A stretch of 37,304 nt of DNA from Sphingomonas bacterium (GCF_903642285.1 NZ_CAHJWJ010000029.1:1-37304); one strand, 5' to 3'. Shown: positions 12,547 through 27,364, counted from the stretch's first letter. Translations and numbers: made by a program. Notes: generated from the sequence alone by a model not told the origin.

Positions 12547-13802
12547 ATGGATCACCGCAGACAACCGCTCGCCCGCGATGCGATGGCCTATGTGCTGGCG
12601 GGCGGTCGCGGCAGTCGCCTCGCCGAACTGACCGACACCCGCGCGAAGCCGGCGGTGTATTTCGGCGGCAAGTCGCGGATCATCGACTTCGCGCTGTCGA
12701 ACGCGATCAATTCGGGCATCCGCCGGATCGGCGTCGCGACCCAGTACAAGGCGCATTCGCTGATCCGCCATCTCCAGCGCGGCTGGAACTTCCTGCGCGA
12801 GGAACGCAACGAGAGCTTCGACATTCTGCCCGCCAGCCAGCGGATCAGCGAGTTCCAATGGTATGAAGGCACCGCCGACGCGGTGTTCCAGAATATCGAC
12901 ATCATCGAAAGCCATGGCCCCGAATTCATGGTGATCCTGGCGGGCGATCACATCTACAAGATGGATTACGAGCTGATGCTCCAGCGCCATGTCGATGCGG
13001 GCGCGGACGTGACCGTCGCCTGCATGGAGGTGCCGCGCAGCGAAGCGAGCGGGTTCGGGGTCATGGCGGTCGACGACGCCGACCGGATCACCGCCTTCGT
13101 CGAGAAACCCGCCGATCCGCCGCCGATGCCCGGCAAGCCCGATATCAGCCTGGCGTCGATGGGGATCTACGTCTTCCGCACGCCCTTCCTGTTCGACCAG
13201 CTGCGCCGCGACGCCGCGACGCCGGGATCGACCCGCGATTTCGGCACGGACATCATCCCGTACCTCGTCGACCACGGCAAGGCGGTCGCCCACCGCTTCG
13301 CCGACAGCTGCGTCCGCGCGCCGGAGGAGGGCGATGCCTATTGGCGCGATGTGGGCACGGTGGACGCCTATTGGGAGGCGAATATCGACCTGACCGACGT
13401 CGTGCCGAAGCTCGACCTTTATGATCGCAGCTGGCCGTTATGGACGTATTCCGAAGTCACGCCGCCCGCCAAGTTCGTCCACGACAGCTCGGGTCGCCGC
13501 GGCGAGGCGGTGTCGAGCCTGGTGTCGGGCGACTGCATCATATCGGGCTCGTCGATCCACCGCAGCCTCGTCTTCACCGGCGTGCGCGCGCACAGTTTCT
13601 CGCAGTTGGAACAAGCGGTGATCCTGCCCCGCTGCACGATCGGCCGCGGCGCGCGGCTGCGCAAAGTAGTGGTCGACCGGGGAGTCGCGATTCCCGAAGG
13701 ATTGATCGTCGGCGAGGACGCGGTGCTGGACGCGCAGCGGTTCCGGCGGACGGACAATGGGGTATGCCTCATCACCAGCGCGATGGTGGAGCGTTTGGGA
13801 GC

Positions 13803-13806
<4 letters not shown>
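12547..13806 (+). CDS. glgC: Glucose-1-phosphate adenylyltransferase (ADP-glucose pyrophosphorylase)
   Basis: A 419-residue enzyme forming ADP-glucose from glucose-1-phosphate and ATP, the committed step of glycogen synthesis. The N-terminal nucleotidyltransferase motif is [21 protein letters not shown] (split by family as GGRGxRL), followed by [19 protein letters not shown] and the substrate-site VEKP segment. A C-terminal left-handed beta-helix follows (residues about 300-400). An AGAGGGG ribosome binding site sits about 7 bases before the ATG; this is the only gene of the run with its own separate start region. Its stop overlaps the glgA start (GTGA). Allosteric control by glycolytic intermediates is usual in the family but cannot be defined here. 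Confidence 0.97.
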
Positions 13807-18788
<4,982 letters not shown>

Positions 18789-18792
<4 letters not shown>

Positions 18793-20075
18793 TCCCGCCG
18801 ACCGCAACCGCCCCCGTTCGTCCGCCCAGATGGTGGCAGCATCTGTATCTCCAGGTCGTCGTCGCGATCGTGCTCGGCGCGATCATCGGCCATGTCTGGC
18901 CCGATACCGGCAAGGCGCTCAAGCCGCTCGGCGACGGCTTCATCAAGCTGGTGAAGATGGTGATCGCGCCGGTCATCTTCCTGACGGTCGTCGGCGGGAT
19001 CGCGGGCATGCGCGAACTGGGCGCGGTCGGGCGGGTGGCGGCGAAGGCGCTGGGTTATTTCCTCGTCGTGTCGACGATCGCGCTCTTCGTCGGGCTGGCG
19101 GTGGCGAACGTCGTGCGGCCGGGCGCGGGAATGGGGATCGACCCGGCAACGCTCAACGCCGGTGCGGTCGCGGATTATGCGCATCAGGCGCACGAGACGA
19201 CGCTGGTCGGATTCCTGATGGCGATCATCCCGACGACGATGGTGTCCGCCCTGACCGAAGGGTCGATCCTCCAGACGCTGTTCGTCGCGATCCTGTTCGG
19301 CATCTCCCTGTCGCTGGTCGGAGAGCCTGCGCGGCCGGTGTTCGATCTGATCGAGCGGCTGACGCTGATCGTCTTCCGCATCGTGGGCATCCTGATGCGG
19401 GTCGCACCGATCGGCGCGTTCGGCGCGATCGCCTTCACCGTCGGCCAATATGGCGCGGGCAGCCTGGTGCAGCTGGGCGGGCTGGTCGCGACCTTCTATG
19501 CGACGTCGATCCTGTTCGTCGTCGTTGTCCTTGGTATCATCGCCCGGCTGCACGGCTTTTCGATCCTGAAGCTGATCGCGTATCTGAAGGCCGAACTGCT
19601 GCTGGTGCTCGGCACCTCGTCCTCCGAGGCCGCCTTGCCCAACCTCATGACCAAGCTGGAGGCTGCGGGATGCGACCGCGCGGTCGTAGGCCTGGTCGTG
19701 CCGACCGGCTATTCGTTCAACCTCGACGGCACCAACATCTATATGACGCTGGCGGCCTTGTTCATCGCACAGGCCTGCGGCGTGCATCTGTCGTTCGGCA
19801 ATCAATTGGCGCTGATGGCGGTCGCGATGCTGTCGTCCAAGGGTGCGGCGGGGGTGACGGGTGCCGGGTTCATCACGCTGGCCGCGACGCTGTCGATCGT
19901 ACCGTCGGTACCGGTTGCCGGCATGGCGCTGATCCTGGGCGTCGACCGGTTCATGAGCGAATGCCGCAGTCTCACCAACTTCATCGGCAACGCGGTCGCC
20001 GCGATCGTGGTGGCGCGCTGGGAGGGACGGCTGGACCGCGCAAGGCTGGATGCGACGCTGGCCGGTTCGCGGTAA
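18789..20075 (+). CDS. dctA: DctA-type C4-dicarboxylate:cation symporter
   Basis: A 428-residue inner-membrane carrier of the dicarboxylate/amino acid:cation symporter family. It carries the DctA hallmarks: [18 protein letters not shown] near the start, the serine-rich [13 protein letters not shown] re-entrant loop, and [18 protein letters not shown]. These match C4-dicarboxylate (succinate, fumarate, malate) carriers better than glutamate carriers, though aspartate or orotate transport is possible. The GTG at 18789 overlaps the glgX stop (GTGA), giving a product that starts shortly before the first membrane helix. Placement as the last gene of a glycogen operon is unusual; dctA is normally alone or with dctBD. 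No DctB/DctD genes are in view. Confidence 0.88.
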
Positions 20076-20099
20076 GAATACGCGCCGCACCGGCAAAGC

Positions 20100-20217
20100 G
20101 ACGGCGAAAGGGCGGCGGAGGCGTATCCGCGCCCGGTGACGGCGCGCCCGAACCTGCATGTCGTCACGAATGCGCGGACGACGCGGATCGTGATCGAGGA
20201 CGGGCGCGCGACCGGGG
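20100..20217 (+). pseudogene. Remnant of a GMC-family oxidoreductase (choline/alcohol dehydrogenase type)
   Basis: Read in the frame of GTG 20136, positions 20100-20217 give DGERAAEAYPRPV followed by TARPNLHVVTNARTTRIVI and EDGRATG. This matches the internal segment of GMC oxidoreductases that reads roughly GxRxSxAxAYLRPAxxRPNLxVxTxAxVxRxxxExxRAxGVxY. There is no start, FAD-binding N-terminus or C-terminal domain, and similarity stops abruptly after about 40 codons. It lies between dctA and the cyoD end. I interpret it as a leftover of a deleted gene; homology is from memory of the family pattern, not a search. Confidence 0.6.
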
Positions 20218-20241
20218 GCGGGTGGCGCTGGCGGCTTAGTC

Positions 20242-20256
20242 GGCCCTGCCAGGGCC
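20242..20256 (-). terminator. Hairpin just downstream of cyoD
   Basis: GGCCCT and AGGGCC form a perfect 6-pair stem with a 3-base loop, starting 7 bases after the cyoD stop on the minus strand. The stem is GC-rich, but no U-run follows, so it is at best a weak intrinsic terminator or a 3'-end stabiliser of the cyo transcript. Confidence 0.4.
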
Positions 20257-20262
20257 GCGCCC

Positions 20263-20661
20263 CTAATGCTGCATCCGCTGCATCATCTCGGGTGACATCA
20301 GGTTATGGTTCAGATGCGCCATGATCCACAGCGATCCGACCATCACCAGTGCGACGATCAGCACGCCGAATGCCAGCGCCAGGACGTTATTGGTATTGTC
20401 CGACCCTGTCGTAATGTGGAGGAAGAACACCAGATGCACCCCCATCTGGCCTATCGCCAGCGCCATCAGCGCGACCGGGATGCCGGGTCCGTAGATCAGC
20501 CCGCTGCCCGCGACGTAGAAGCTCGCGCCCGTCAGCAGCGCCGCCACGACCAGCCCCACGACATAACCGCGAATGCCCGACAGCAATTCGCCCCCGCCGG
20601 TTTCCTGCCCGGGGGCGGAATCGGCGACTTCGGTATCAGCATCGACCGGACGATTCATCAT
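20263..20661 (-). CDS. cyoD: Cytochrome o ubiquinol oxidase subunit IV
   Basis: A 132-residue small subunit of the bo3-type quinol oxidase, with three hydrophobic helices and the family segment GQMGVHLVFFLHI. It helps assemble the CuB site of subunit I. The start is ATG 20661, the first of two adjacent ATGs, overlapping the cyoC stop (ATGA); the second at 20658 is possible. A longer open frame upstream lies inside cyoC and is not used. The N-terminal 30 residues are acidic and soluble. No cyoE (heme O synthase) follows; that function must be encoded elsewhere. Confidence 0.93.
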   Translation of the reverse strand: MMNRPVDADTEVADSAPGQETGGGELLSGIRGYVVGLVVAALLTGASFYVAGSGLIYGPGIPVALMALAIGQMGVHLVFFLHITTGSDNTNNVLALAFGVLIVALVMVGSLWIMAHLNHNLMSPEMMQRMQH

Positions 20662-21296
20662 CCCGCTCCCATCAGATAGACGATCGTGAATACCGCGATC
20701 CAGATAATGTCCAGCGCGTGCCAGAACAGGCTGAAGCACAATATCCGGCGGACGATGGCGTCCTGGAAACCTTTGGCCTGAACCTGTGCCATCATCGTCG
20801 TCAGCCACAGCATACCGATCGTGACGTGCAGCCCGTGACAGCCGACGAGCGCGAAGAAGGCAGACAGGAAGGCGCTTCGATCGGGGCCTGCGCCGCGCGC
20901 GATCAGACCGGTGAATTCATGGATTTCCAGGCCGAGGAAGCCGGCACCGAACACCGCGGTCGTCGCCATCGCGATCTGGAACCACCACCTGTTCCTCGCC
21001 GCCATCGCAATACCCGCCATGCCGCACGCAAAGCTGCTGGCGAGGAGCAGCGTGGTTTCCACAGCAACCGTCGGCAGCTCGAACAGCTCGCGCCCGCCGG
21101 GCCCGCCCGCGGTATTGCCGACGAGCACCGCATATCCCGCGAAGAAGGCGGAGAACATGATGAAGTCGGACAGCAGGAAGATCCAGAACCCGTAGGACAC
21201 CACGATCAGCTTCGGTGCCGGCCCCTGTTCGCTGATCGGGGTTTGGCCGCGGCCGAACTGGTGCGGATCGGCGGTTCGCTTCGCCGCCGCGGTCAT
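20658..21296 (-). CDS. cyoC: Cytochrome o ubiquinol oxidase subunit III
   Basis: A 212-residue membrane protein with five predicted helices, close to E. coli CyoC (204). Typical segments are [20 protein letters not shown] near the first helix, LGLEIHEF in the middle, and [13 protein letters not shown]. It is a heme-copper oxidase subunit III that stabilises the complex and borders the proton path. The start ATG at 21296 overlaps the cyoB stop by four bases (ATGA), and the first 25 residues are a soluble leader. Operon order A-B-C-D is preserved. Confidence 0.95.
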   Translation of the reverse strand: MTAAAKRTADPHQFGRGQTPISEQGPAPKLIVVSYGFWIFLLSDFIMFSAFFAGYAVLVGNTAGGPGGRELFELPTVAVETTLLLASSFACGMAGIAMAARNRWWFQIAMATTAVFGAGFLGLEIHEFTGLIARGAGPDRSAFLSAFFALVGCHGLHVTIGMLWLTTMMAQVQAKGFQDAIVRRILCFSLFWHALDIIWIAVFTIVYLMGAG

Positions 21297-23305
21297 GCGA
21301 CCGCCTCTTCGGCAATATCCAGCATTTGCGCCTTCGCACGGCGACGGTCGCGATCGGCGCGTTCCAGATCGGCGGCACGGACCTCGTATTCGGCTTCGTC
21401 GCGCCAGGCGAAGACGACGAACGTCGCCCATGCGCCGAGCAGACCGAGAATGACCAGCCACCAGATGTGCCAGATCAGCGCGAACCCCGTGATCGTCGCA
21501 AAGAAGGCGCTGACGAAGCCGGTCGGCGAATTGTGGGGCATATGGATGTCCGCATAATCGGGCAAATCGCTGAGCTTGCGGTCCTCGCGCGCAGCGGATT
21601 TCACGCGCCAATAGGCTTCTTCACCGCGCACGTCGGGAAGCACCGCGTAGTTGAACGGCGGCGGCGGCGATGTCGTGCCCCATTCGAGCGTCCGGCCGTC
21701 CCACGGATCGCCGGTCCGGTCGATCAGCTGCGCACGATCGCGGATGCTGACGTATAGCTGGATGATCTGGCAGCCGATGCCGGCCGCGATCAGCAGCGCG
21801 CCGACGCCCGCGACCAGCAGCCAGGGCTGCCAGCCGGGCACGTCGTAATGCTGCATCCGCCGGGTCATCCCCTCGAGCCCCAGCACGTAGAGCGGCATGA
21901 ACGCCACGTAGAAGCCGGTGATCCAGAACCAGAAAGCCGCCTTGCCCCAGCGTTCGTCCAGCCTGAACCCGAACGCCTTGGGGAACCAGTAGGTGTAGCC
22001 CGCGAAACCGCCGAACAGCACGCCGCCGATGATGACGTTGTGGAAATGCGCCACCAGGAACAGCGAATTGTGCAGCACGAAATCCGCCGGCGGCACCGCC
22101 AGCAGCACGCCCGTCATCCCGCCGATCACGAACGTCACCATGAACCCGACCGCCCACAGCATGGGCGAGGTGAAGCGGATCCGCCCGCCGTACATCGTGA
22201 ACAGCCAGTTGAAGACCTTCACGCCCGTCGGCACCGCGATGACCATCGTCGTGACACCGAAGAACCCGTTGACGTCCGCGCCCGCCCCCATCGTGAAGAA
22301 ATGGTGCAGCCAGACCATGAAGGCGAGGATGCAGATCGCCATCGTCGCCATGATCATCGACCGGTATCCGAACAGCGGCTTGCCCGAAAAGGTCGCGATG
22401 ACTTCGCTGAAGATGCCGAACGCCGGCAGGATCAGGATATAGACTTCGGGATGCCCCCAGGCCCAGATAAGGTTCACGAACATCATCTGGTTGCCACCGG
22501 CTTCGTTGGTGAAGAAGTGGAAGCCCAGATACCGGTCGAGCGTCAGCATCGCCAGCGTCGCGGTCAGGATGGGAAAGGCCGCGACGATCAGCAGATTGGT
22601 CGCCAGCGACGTCCAGCAGAACATCGGCATCCGGGTATAGCCCATGCCCGGTGCCCGCATCTTCAAGATCGTGGTCACGAGGTTGACGCCAGACAACAAG
22701 GTGCCGACGCCCGATATCTGCAACGCCCACAGATAATAATCGACACCGACGCCCGGCGAGAACCGCAGCTCGCTGAGCGGCGGGTAGACGACCCACCCGG
22801 TCTTCGCGAACTCGCCGACCACCAGGCTGATGTTGACCAGCAACGCGCCCGATGCGGTGAGCCAGAAGCTGACCGAGTTGAGCGTCGGGAACGCCACGTC
22901 GCGAATGCCCAGCTGCAGCGGCACGGCAAAGTTCATCAGCCCGATCATGAACGGCATAGCCACGAAGAAGATCATGATCGTGCCGTGCGCGGAAAAGACC
23001 TGATCGTAATGATCGGGCGGCAGATAGCCGTTGTTTCCCATCGCGATCGCCTGTTGCGACCGCATCAGCAGCGCATCGGAGAAGCCGCGCAGCAGCATGA
23101 CGAGGGCGAGCACGCAATACATGATGCCGATCTTCTTGTGATCGACCGACGTGATATATTCGCGCCAGAGATAGGGAAAATGCCCCGCCCGCCAAACCCA
23201 GAACAATACGCCGCAGATAACGAGCGCGACGACTCCCGACGCGACCATCGGGATCGGCTCGTTTAGCGGGATCGCGTTCCAGCCGAGCTTGCCGAAAAAG
23301 GTCAT
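21293..23305 (-). CDS. cyoB: Cytochrome o ubiquinol oxidase subunit I
   Basis: A 670-residue catalytic subunit of the quinol oxidase: heme b, heme o3 and CuB reduce oxygen to water while pumping protons across the inner membrane. The CuB and cross-linked Tyr motif [12 protein letters not shown], the HH pair in WLHHFFTMG, and the heme-ligand segment [11 protein letters not shown] are all intact. K-channel and D-channel segments are of the normal type. The start ATG 23305 overlaps the cyoA stop (ATGA). A longer open frame upstream runs through cyoA in another frame and is not used. Length matches E. coli CyoB (663). Confidence 0.97.
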   Translation of the reverse strand: MTFFGKLGWNAIPLNEPIPMVASGVVALVICGVLFWVWRAGHFPYLWREYITSVDHKKIGIMYCVLALVMLLRGFSDALLMRSQQAIAMGNNGYLPPDHYDQVFSAHGTIMIFFVAMPFMIGLMNFAVPLQLGIRDVAFPTLNSVSFWLTASGALLVNISLVVGEFAKTGWVVYPPLSELRFSPGVGVDYYLWALQISGVGTLLSGVNLVTTILKMRAPGMGYTRMPMFCWTSLATNLLIVAAFPILTATLAMLTLDRYLGFHFFTNEAGGNQMMFVNLIWAWGHPEVYILILPAFGIFSEVIATFSGKPLFGYRSMIMATMAICILAFMVWLHHFFTMGAGADVNGFFGVTTMVIAVPTGVKVFNWLFTMYGGRIRFTSPMLWAVGFMVTFVIGGMTGVLLAVPPADFVLHNSLFLVAHFHNVIIGGVLFGGFAGYTYWFPKAFGFRLDERWGKAAFWFWITGFYVAFMPLYVLGLEGMTRRMQHYDVPGWQPWLLVAGVGALLIAAGIGCQIIQLYVSIRDRAQLIDRTGDPWDGRTLEWGTTSPPPPFNYAVLPDVRGEEAYWRVKSAAREDRKLSDLPDYADIHMPHNSPTGFVSAFFATITGFALIWHIWWLVILGLLGAWATFVVFAWRDEAEYEVRAADLERADRDRRRAKAQMLDIAEEAVA

Positions 23306-24183
23306 TGCAACCTCCCGTCGACCGCAGTCTTCGTCGACAACGTGCCCGAATTGCGCACCACCGCCTCGAACAGCTTCGGCGCGACGCTGCGGTAGGTATA
23401 GGGTTTCACGTCGACGCTGTCCCGGTCGAGCGCGACGAAGCCGGGCTCGTCGAGCACCGGTCCCGCGGTCCTCGTGCCGGCGACCCATGCCCCGAACTGC
23501 GTCGGCGTCACCGAATGGACGACGAACCGCATGTCGGGGAACCCCTTGCCGCTGTAATGGACCGACCGCCCGAGATAGCGACCGGGATGATCCGCCATCA
23601 GGTTCAGGCGGGTCGTCATGCCGGACATCGCGTAAATCTGGCTGCCGAGTTGCGGCACCAGGAAGCTGTTCATGACGGTCGCGGACGTGATTCGGAAACT
23701 GACCGGGGTGCCGGCCGGTATGACCAGTCGATTGACGCTCGCGATGCCCAGGTCGGGATAGATGAACAGCCATTTCCAATCGAGCGCGACGACGTCGACA
23801 TCGATCGCCCTGTTCATCGAGCGGAGCGGCTTCGGCGGATCGAGCTCGTGGCTGCCGACCCAGGCGACGCCGCCGAGGAACATGACGACCAGCGCGGGGA
23901 TCGACCAAACCAGCAGTTCCAGCCGGCCCGAATAGGCGAAGTCGGGAAGCCGTTTCGCCTTGTCGTTGCCGGCGCGGAACCACCACGCGAAGGCGATGGT
24001 GAGACAGATGACGGGAATGATGATCGCCAGCATGATCGCGAGCGAATCGAACAGGATCAGCCGCTCGCCCGCCGCGACCGGGCCCGCGGGAGTAAGGATA
24101 CCCGGCACGCAGCCACCCAGCCCCAAAGTGGCGGCGGACACCGTCGCGCACCGCACGCGACCGGGAGGGGCATTGCTGATCAT
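23302..24183 (-). CDS. cyoA: Cytochrome o ubiquinol oxidase subunit II
   Basis: A 293-residue subunit with a lipoprotein-type signal: the lipobox LGGC puts the lipidated Cys at residue 25. Two membrane helices follow (about 45-65 and 85-105), then a periplasmic cupredoxin domain ([33 protein letters not shown]). The CuA-binding Cys/His set of cytochrome c oxidases is absent, as expected for a quinol oxidase. I chose ATG 24183 because it directly precedes the signal sequence; the Shine-Dalgarno is weak. It starts 37 bases after the spermidine-synthase-like gene, so both may share a transcript. It is the first cyo gene. Confidence 0.95.
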   Translation of the reverse strand: MISNAPPGRVRCATVSAATLGLGGCVPGILTPAGPVAAGERLILFDSLAIMLAIIIPVICLTIAFAWWFRAGNDKAKRLPDFAYSGRLELLVWSIPALVVMFLGGVAWVGSHELDPPKPLRSMNRAIDVDVVALDWKWLFIYPDLGIASVNRLVIPAGTPVSFRITSATVMNSFLVPQLGSQIYAMSGMTTRLNLMADHPGRYLGRSVHYSGKGFPDMRFVVHSVTPTQFGAWVAGTRTAGPVLDEPGFVALDRDSVDVKPYTYRSVAPKLFEAVVRNSGTLSTKTAVDGRLQ

Positions 24184-24220
24184 TCCGCAGGCGGAGCGTC
24201 CCTGGAACGAACTGGTTCCA

Positions 24221-24889
24221 TCAGGTCGCGCGGGTCGCGGTCCAAATGACGTGCCGCGGCCCCTTGCCGTTCGACCGCGCGCGCACCCGATGCTCGACGA
24301 CGCCCAGTCCCGCCCCGCGCAACCTGTTCGCGAACGCCTTGTCGGGCGCGGCGGACCAGATCGCGAGCACGCCGTCGGGCGCCAGTGCGGCGCGGGCACG
24401 GGCGATGCCGGCCACGCCGTATAACCGGTCGTTACCGGGCATGGCGAGCCCGTCGGGGCCGTTGTCGACGTCGAGCAGGATCGCATCCCAACCGCCGACC
24501 TGGATGGCGTCGGCCACATCGCCGATCCGGACGCGCACGCGCGGATCGTCGAGACTATCGCCGAACAGCGACGCCATCGGTCCACGCGCCCAGGCGACGA
24601 TCGCCGGTACGATCTCGGCAACGACGATCTCCGCATCCGCGCGAAGGACCCCGAGCAGCGCGCGAAGCGTGAAGCCCATGCCGAGTCCGCCGACCAGCAC
24701 CCGCGGCCGGGGGTGCGTAACGAGCGACGCACAGCCGATCGTCGCCAGCGCCTCCTCCGACCCGCTCATCCGGCTGTTCATCAGGTCGCTCATCCCCAGC
24801 ATGATCGCGAAATCCCGGCCATGCTGGAACAGACGCAGCGTCGCGCCACCCGGGACTTGCGCGGTATCGAGGAGGATGCGGGGGATCAT
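24221..24889 (-). CDS. Spermidine synthase-like, SAM-dependent methyltransferase-fold protein
   Basis: A 222-residue cytoplasmic protein with a Rossmann-type methyltransferase fold: a Gly-rich loop VGGLGMGFTLRALL (about residues 66-79), an acidic residue ending the second strand (VVAEIVPAIVAWAR), and WDAILLDVDNGPDGLA. It resembles the catalytic domain of spermidine synthase, but is about 60-80 residues shorter than true synthases and lacks their N-terminal beta domain. The usual DxTDP catalytic motif reads DVDNGP. Polyamine synthesis is therefore doubtful; an uncharacterised aminopropyl- or methyltransferase is as likely. It precedes cyoA by 37 bases on the same strand. Confidence 0.75.
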   Translation of the reverse strand: MIPRILLDTAQVPGGATLRLFQHGRDFAIMLGMSDLMNSRMSGSEEALATIGCASLVTHPRPRVLVGGLGMGFTLRALLGVLRADAEIVVAEIVPAIVAWARGPMASLFGDSLDDPRVRVRIGDVADAIQVGGWDAILLDVDNGPDGLAMPGNDRLYGVAGIARARAALAPDGVLAIWSAAPDKAFANRLRGAGLGVVEHRVRARSNGKGPRHVIWTATRAT

Positions 24890-24986
24890 CCGGGGGTGTT
24901 AGGCGGGTTTGCGGCAGGACGAAACCACCCGTTCCCCCCGCCCCGCCCTGCCGTCGGAAAGGGCAGTGCAAGGCTCGACGCTCGCC

Positions 24987-25778
24987 CTACCACCCCAATC
25001 GCACGCTCGCCCCCACCGCCGCATCGATCCGCGGCAACACCACCTCGCGCCCGTCCAGCAATACCCGCGTCGTCGCGCCGTCCTGCGCGACCACCACGCC
25101 GGTCAGCGATCGCGTCGGCAGCATCGCGCCGGCCGGGCCGACACCCGTCACCCGGCCATTCTCGAGCCGAACGACGACATCGCCCAGCAACCGCGCCTCG
25201 TCCGCGCTATGCGTGACATAGACCATAGGCAGCGCGAAGCGGCGCTTCAGATCCTGCACGAACGCCAGCACCGCGCCGCGCCGATCCGAATCCAGCGCGG
25301 AGACGGGTTCGTCGAGCAGCAGCAGATCGGGCTGGCTCAGCATGGCGCGACCGATCGCGACCCGCTGCCGCTCGCCCCCCGAAAGATCGTGCGGGCGTCG
25401 GTCGAGCAAATGCCGGATCGCGAGCACGTCCACCATCTCGTCGAACCCGATCCGCTTCTCCGCCCGCGTCCGCCGCCAGCCATAGAGCAGGTTGCGGCGC
25501 ACGGGCATGTGCGGGAACAGCCGTGCCTCCTGGTGGACGATCCCGATCCGCCGTCGCTCCGCGGGCACGACGACCCGGATCGCGGTATCCGTCAACACCA
25601 GGTCGCCCAGCACGATGCGCGCGCGCGTTGGTCGCGACACGCCGGCGATGGCGGCCAGCGTCGCGGATTTGCCCGCGCCGGACGGCCCGAACAATACGGT
25701 GATCCCGTCCGCCGGCCCCTCGAACGCGACATCGAGATCGAACCGCCCCAACGTCGAGCGGACAGCGACCGACAGCAT
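24987..25778 (-). CDS. modC: Molybdate ABC transporter ATP-binding protein, short form
   Basis: A 263-residue ATPase driving molybdate import on the inner face of the membrane. Walker A GPSGAGKS, signature LSGGERQRVAIGRA, Walker B LLLLDEPVSALD and the switch His in YVTHSADEA are present. The C-terminal molybdate-responsive TOBE/Mop region is cut short: after residue about 225 there are only about 38 residues, ending in GASVRLGW, where E. coli ModC (352) continues for another 90. The start ATG 25778 follows the modB stop by one base. Other ABC importers share the ATPase core, but the modA-modB context fixes the call. Confidence 0.92.
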   Translation of the reverse strand: MLSVAVRSTLGRFDLDVAFEGPADGITVLFGPSGAGKSATLAAIAGVSRPTRARIVLGDLVLTDTAIRVVVPAERRRIGIVHQEARLFPHMPVRRNLLYGWRRTRAEKRIGFDEMVDVLAIRHLLDRRPHDLSGGERQRVAIGRAMLSQPDLLLLDEPVSALDSDRRGAVLAFVQDLKRRFALPMVYVTHSADEARLLGDVVVRLENGRVTGVGPAGAMLPTRSLTGVVVAQDGATTRVLLDGREVVLPRIDAAVGASVRLGW

Positions 25779-25779
25779 C

Positions 25780-26463
25780 CTACCGCCCCGCCGCGCGCTT
25801 GCCAGCGCGCAGCAGGACTTCCGACAGCAGCAACGCGACCAGCGCGGCGGCGAAGGATACCAGCGACAGCCGCATCGCGATCGCCTCGCCCCCCGGAACC
25901 TGCAGCGCGGCATAGATGGCGAGCGGCAGCGTCTGCGTTTCGCCGGGGATGTTCGCGGCGAAGGTGATGACCGCGCCGAACTCGCCGAGCGCGGCGGCGA
26001 AACCGACGACCGCGCCGGCGATCAGCCCGGGCAGCGCGATCGGCAGCGTGATCGTGCACGCGCGGTCGATCGGCCCCGCGCCGAGGCTGCGCGCCGCCTC
26101 TTCGAGTTTCGGGTCGACGCCCTCGATCGCGAGGCGCACCGCGCGCAGCATCAGCGGGAAGGCGCAGACGCCCGCCGCCAGCGACGCGCCGGCGGAGGTA
26201 AACACCAGCCGATACCCGAAATGCCGATCGAGCCACCCGCCGATCGGCCCGTGCGTGCCGAAGAGCAGGAGCAGCACGAATCCGACGACCACCGGCGGCA
26301 GGATCAGCGGCGCGTGGAGCAGCGCGTCGAGCAACGTCCGCCCGGGAAACCGGTACCGCGCAAGCAGCCATGCAAAGGCCAGCGCGGCCACCAACCCCCA
26401 GGCCGTCGCGCGACCCGCCACGATCAGGCTCAGCCGCAGCGCCTCCCAGATGTCGGGCGTCAT
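25780..26463 (-). CDS. modB: Molybdate ABC transporter permease
   Basis: A 227-residue inner-membrane channel protein with five to six helices. The cytoplasmic EAA loop, which contacts ModC, is visible as EEAARSLGAGPIDRACTITLP, and GEFGAVITFAANIPGETQTLP is a ModB-specific segment. It begins 18 bases after the modA stop and is followed one base later by modC. Length matches E. coli ModB (229). No anomalies are seen. Confidence 0.95.
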   Translation of the reverse strand: MTPDIWEALRLSLIVAGRATAWGLVAALAFAWLLARYRFPGRTLLDALLHAPLILPPVVVGFVLLLLFGTHGPIGGWLDRHFGYRLVFTSAGASLAAGVCAFPLMLRAVRLAIEGVDPKLEEAARSLGAGPIDRACTITLPIALPGLIAGAVVGFAAALGEFGAVITFAANIPGETQTLPLAIYAALQVPGGEAIAMRLSLVSFAAALVALLLSEVLLRAGKRAAGR

Positions 26464-26481
26464 CGCAGGATCGACGGCGTT

Positions 26482-27276
26482 CTATCGGCCAATCGGCCGG
26501 AACCTGTATTTCGCATAGATCGCCCGCGCCGCCGGTCCGGTAGCGAAGCGGTAGAAGTCCGCCGACCCCGGTACCGCCGACTTCGTGATCGCGACCGGAT
26601 AGACGATCGGCGCATGGCTCGCTTCGGGGAAGAAGCCGACGATCCGCACCCCGGGTTCGATCGCGGCGTCGGTTTCATAGACGATGCCGAGCGGTGCCTC
26701 GCCATGCGCGACATAGGTCAGCGCGGTCCGGACGTTATCGGCGCGCACCAGCCGATCGGCGACCGTCGGCCAGACCCCGAGGTTGGTCAGTGCCGCGCGC
26801 GCATAACGCCCCGCGGGCACCGAATCGGGATCGCCCGTCGACAGCCGACCTTTGGGACCAAGCGCGGCGGCGAGCGCGAAACCGGGTTTGATCGTCAGCC
26901 GAACGGTGCTTGCCGCGGAAGCGATCAGCGCGAGGCGACCACGCAGCAGATCGCGCCTGGTCGAAGGATCGATCAGCCCGCGCGTCTGGACATAGTCCAT
27001 CCATTCGGTGTCGGCGGAAAAGAACAGGTCCGCCTTCGCCCCCGCTTCGATCTGCCGCGCGATCACGCCACTGGACGCGAACGAGAAACGCACCGGCCGA
27101 CCGGTCTTCGCGGTGTATGCCTTGCCGATTTCGGTCAGCGCATTGGTCAGCGATGCTGCGGCGAACACCGTCAGCGGCGGCTGCGGCTGCGCTGCAGCCG
27201 GTGTCGCCGCCGGCATCAGCGTCGCGGCGATCGCCATCAGCCAGCCGAGGATCGCCCGGCGCGTCGTAACTGTCAT
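26482..27276 (-). CDS. modA: Molybdate ABC transporter substrate-binding protein
   Basis: A 264-residue periplasmic protein that captures molybdate (or tungstate). The N-terminus MTVTTRRAILGWLMAIAATL has a signal peptide with an RR pair, cleaved near residue 30. The mature protein opens with LTVFAAASLTNALTEIG, and the second binding segment FSFASSGVIARQIEAGAKAD is typical of ModA. I chose ATG 27276 as it leads straight into the signal; a frame from 27336 would add 20 residues before it. It is first of modABC, 88 bases downstream of the Crp/Fnr regulator on the same strand. A possible molybdate-type dyad lies upstream. Confidence 0.95.
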   Translation of the reverse strand: MTVTTRRAILGWLMAIAATLMPAATPAAAQPQPPLTVFAAASLTNALTEIGKAYTAKTGRPVRFSFASSGVIARQIEAGAKADLFFSADTEWMDYVQTRGLIDPSTRRDLLRGRLALIASAASTVRLTIKPGFALAAALGPKGRLSTGDPDSVPAGRYARAALTNLGVWPTVADRLVRADNVRTALTYVAHGEAPLGIVYETDAAIEPGVRIVGFFPEASHAPIVYPVAITKSAVPGSADFYRFATGPAARAIYAKYRFRPIGR

Positions 27277-27294
27277 CGCAATATCCCCGAAAAG

Positions 27295-27316
27295 CGCTAT
27301 ATCCGACCGAATATCG
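27295..27316. promoter_or_regulatory. Possible ModE-like operator upstream of modA
   Basis: CGCTATAT (27295-27302) and AATATCG (27310-27316) form an imperfect dyad separated by 7 bases, 19 bases upstream of the modA ATG. ModE sites have the form of two inverted TATATAGCG-like halves. The match is partial, and no modE gene is in the window, so this is only a candidate. Confidence 0.3.
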
Positions 27317-27364
27317 AGGGCGGCACGAACCGGCAACCGCGCCGGCGTCTTTATTTGCCTGAAC

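Noticed and set aside
24890..24986. Possible hairpin (CTGCC...GGCAG) downstream of modC
   Set aside because: The stem is only five pairs with a long loop and no U-run; it is not distinguishable from chance in GC-rich sequence.
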